Below are positions 6,075 through 6,684 of a stretch of DNA of 6,684 bases, one piece after another (positions within the stretch are counted from its first letter, which is position 1; each line of letters starts with the position of its first letter). The stretch spans positions 1 to 6,684 of the forward strand of contig JBFIHZ010000239.1 of the NCBI GenBank assembly GCA_041601535.1, written 5' to 3'. The notes beneath the pieces are model-generated. The model did not search any database. It was given only the letters and a program-made list of their open reading frames with translations, and was not told the DNA's origin. The position numbers and the translations under genes were made by a program. Source of the stretch: JBFIHZ01 sp041601535. GTDB lineage: Bacteria; Pseudomonadota; Gammaproteobacteria; Xanthomonadales; SZUA-36.

Positions 6075-6169
6075 AAGCGCATCCCCTGGCTCCGGGCCGG
6101 TGGCAATATGACCCCGCGGTTTTCATTCCCGCCGGGCGGTGCTGGTCAGGCGGGTATTGTACATTTCGC

Positions 6170-6198
6170 TTAGCCTGCGGGTGGCAGGGAGTTATCAT
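6170..6198 (+). promoter_or_regulatory. Putative promoter of the PqqD-like gene
   Basis: TTAGCC (6170-6175) and TATCAT (6193-6198) are spaced by 17 bp. The -10 matches 5 of 6 consensus bases, the -35 is weak. It would start RNA near 6205, about 30 nt before the ATG at 6236. On the opposite strand TACAAT (6161-6156) could be a -10 for the dioxygenase gene, but it has no matching -35. Confidence 0.4.
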
Positions 6199-6235
6199 GC
6201 ATGCTGGTCACGGGCCTTATTCACACTGAGTATCG

Positions 6236-6553
6236 ATGGCAGCAAAGCTGAACAAACGTATTGTGGTATCCCCGGATGTGATCTCACAGGAAGTCCAGCT
6301 GGGTGAATCACTGCTGCTGGATGTCAAAAACCTGACCTATTTCGGATTGGATTCTCTGGGGACACAGGTGTGGACAGCGCTGCAATCCTGTGACGATGCC
6401 GATTCTCTGATCCGGCGGGTTGCCGACTCTAACGAGCAGCAAATCACCGAAATTGAAGCCAGAATCCACTCGATTTTGCACGCACTGGCGGCCAGCAAAC
6501 TGATATCATTGGAGCCTGCGAATACACCTGGACCGGCCACCGTTGCAAGTTAA
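6236..6553 (+). CDS. PqqD-family protein (RiPP recognition element)
   Basis: A 105-residue protein of the PqqD superfamily. These small winged-helix proteins bind the leader of a ribosomally made peptide and present it to a modifying enzyme. The family pattern is visible: VVSPDVISQEV (10-20), GESLLLDVKNLTYFGLDSLGTQVW (23-46, with the G-E, L-L-L-D and Y-F-G-L-D-S-L-G-T positions) and a C-terminal helical part (67-92) ending in LAASKLISLE. A short Ala/Pro/Thr-rich tail follows. It is not next to pqqA, pqqB, pqqC or pqqE here, so PQQ synthesis is unlikely on this evidence. Such stand-alone copies often sit in RiPP clusters or next to sugar/peptide-modifying genes. No precursor peptide is recognisable within the window, and partner genes may lie to the right. 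The Shine-Dalgarno is weak (GAG about 6 nt before the ATG). Confidence 0.82.
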   Translation: MAAKLNKRIVVSPDVISQEVQLGESLLLDVKNLTYFGLDSLGTQVWTALQSCDDADSLIRRVADSNEQQITEIEARIHSILHALAASKLISLEPANTPGPATVAS

Positions 6554-6572
6554 ATTGCCAGGCGGTGGCTAA

Positions 6573-6601
6573 TCCGGCATTTTTGCGCGTAAAAATCCGG
6601 A
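6573..6601. other. Stem-loop downstream of the PqqD-like gene
   Basis: TCCGG (6573-6577) pairs with CCGGA (6597-6601). After one bulged C, ATTTTT (6579-6584) pairs with AAAAAT (6591-6596) around a GCGCGT loop, giving 11 bp in total. It lies 20 bp after the stop codon. It lacks a following T-tract and so is at best an atypical terminator; it also sits directly before the next promoter. Confidence 0.6.
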
Positions 6602-6607
6602 CTTTGG

Positions 6608-6636
6608 TTGACAATCCGCAGCCCCAAACGGATAAT
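6608..6636 (+). promoter_or_regulatory. Near-consensus sigma-70 promoter facing right
   Basis: TTGACA (6608-6613), a 17-bp spacer and GATAAT (6631-6636) match 11 of 12 consensus bases at optimal spacing. Transcription would start near 6643 and proceed out of the window. It is the best promoter in the sequence and implies that the next gene is transcribed separately from the PqqD-like gene. Confidence 0.75.
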
Positions 6637-6645
6637 TCGCAGCCC
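6613..6645 (+). repeat. Two 12-bp direct repeats 21 bp apart over the promoter
   Basis: AATCCGCAGCCC (6613-6624) and AATTCGCAGCCC (6634-6645) differ at one base. Their 21-bp period is two helical turns, placing both on the same DNA face, one in the promoter spacer and one over the -10 and start site. This is a plausible tandem operator for a repressor; the regulator is unknown. Confidence 0.55.
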
Positions 6646-6684
6646 TTGCAAGCCGGCACAATGCGGCTCAAGGGAAAAGGAAAC
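6644..6684 (+). promoter_or_regulatory. Leader hairpin and ribosome-binding stretch of a gene beyond the edge
   Basis: CCTTG-(CA)-AGCCG (6644-6655) pairs with CGGCT-CAAGG (6664-6673) around an 8-nt loop, directly after the predicted transcription start. The following purine-rich AAGGGAAAAGGAAAC (6670-6684) looks like a Shine-Dalgarno, so a start codon probably lies within about 10 bases past the window end. An ATG at 6661 is open to the edge, but it lies in the hairpin loop and has no ribosome-binding site. Confidence 0.45.

Overview
The window reads as a chromosomal segment of a free-living, probably marine, gammaproteobacterium of moderate GC. That placement is an inference from three things: a PhhA/PhhB phenylalanine hydroxylase pair, an ElyC/SanA-like DUF218 membrane protein, and what looks like a Csr/Rsm-type regulatory RNA. 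No mobile-element genes, tRNAs, rRNAs or CRISPR arrays are visible. All large ORFs are intact.

Layout. Positions 1-307 hold no gene, only two small hairpins and a -10-like TATAAT. A DUF218 (ElyC/YdcF-type) membrane protein at 308-1084 (+) converges on, and overlaps by 17 bp, an ABC exporter half-transporter at 1068-2753 (-). Upstream of the exporter on the same strand lie pterin-4a-carbinolamine dehydratase (phhB, 2847-3191) and phenylalanine 4-monooxygenase (phhA, 3338-4132). They are separated by a perfect 19-bp inverted repeat. A divergent Lrp/AsnC regulator (4297-4755, +) shares an AT-rich 164-bp promoter region with phhA. That region contains a perfect CGTCAAA-N5-TTTGACG palindrome.

The most striking element is the roughly 480 bp between the Lrp gene and the next gene. 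Read on the + strand it is a run of short hairpins whose loops present AGGGA, ATGGA or AGGAT. There are 20 GGA triplets on the + strand against 2 on the - strand, and the run ends in a strong intrinsic terminator (5212-5242). This is the architecture of CsrB/RsmZ-type RNAs, which sequester the translational regulator CsrA/RsmA. No protein explains the region. It may have its own promoter or may be the long 3' UTR of the Lrp mRNA, because I see no terminator between the two.

The right end carries a PhyH-type Fe(II)/2-oxoglutarate dioxygenase (5241-6074, -) and, divergent from it, a PqqD-like RiPP-recognition protein (6236-6553, +). After that comes a near-consensus sigma-70 promoter (TTGACA-N17-GATAAT) with two 12-bp direct repeats 21 bp apart. 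A leader hairpin and a purine-rich ribosome-binding stretch then run to the window edge, so another gene probably starts just outside.

How the genes work together: phhA and phhB form one functional unit (phenylalanine to tyrosine, with pterin cofactor recycling), and the Lrp-type protein is its likely amino-acid-responsive regulator. The candidate CsrA-sponge RNA would act globally rather than only on its neighbours. The exporter, DUF218 protein, dioxygenase and PqqD-like protein show no obvious functional link to the phenylalanine genes.
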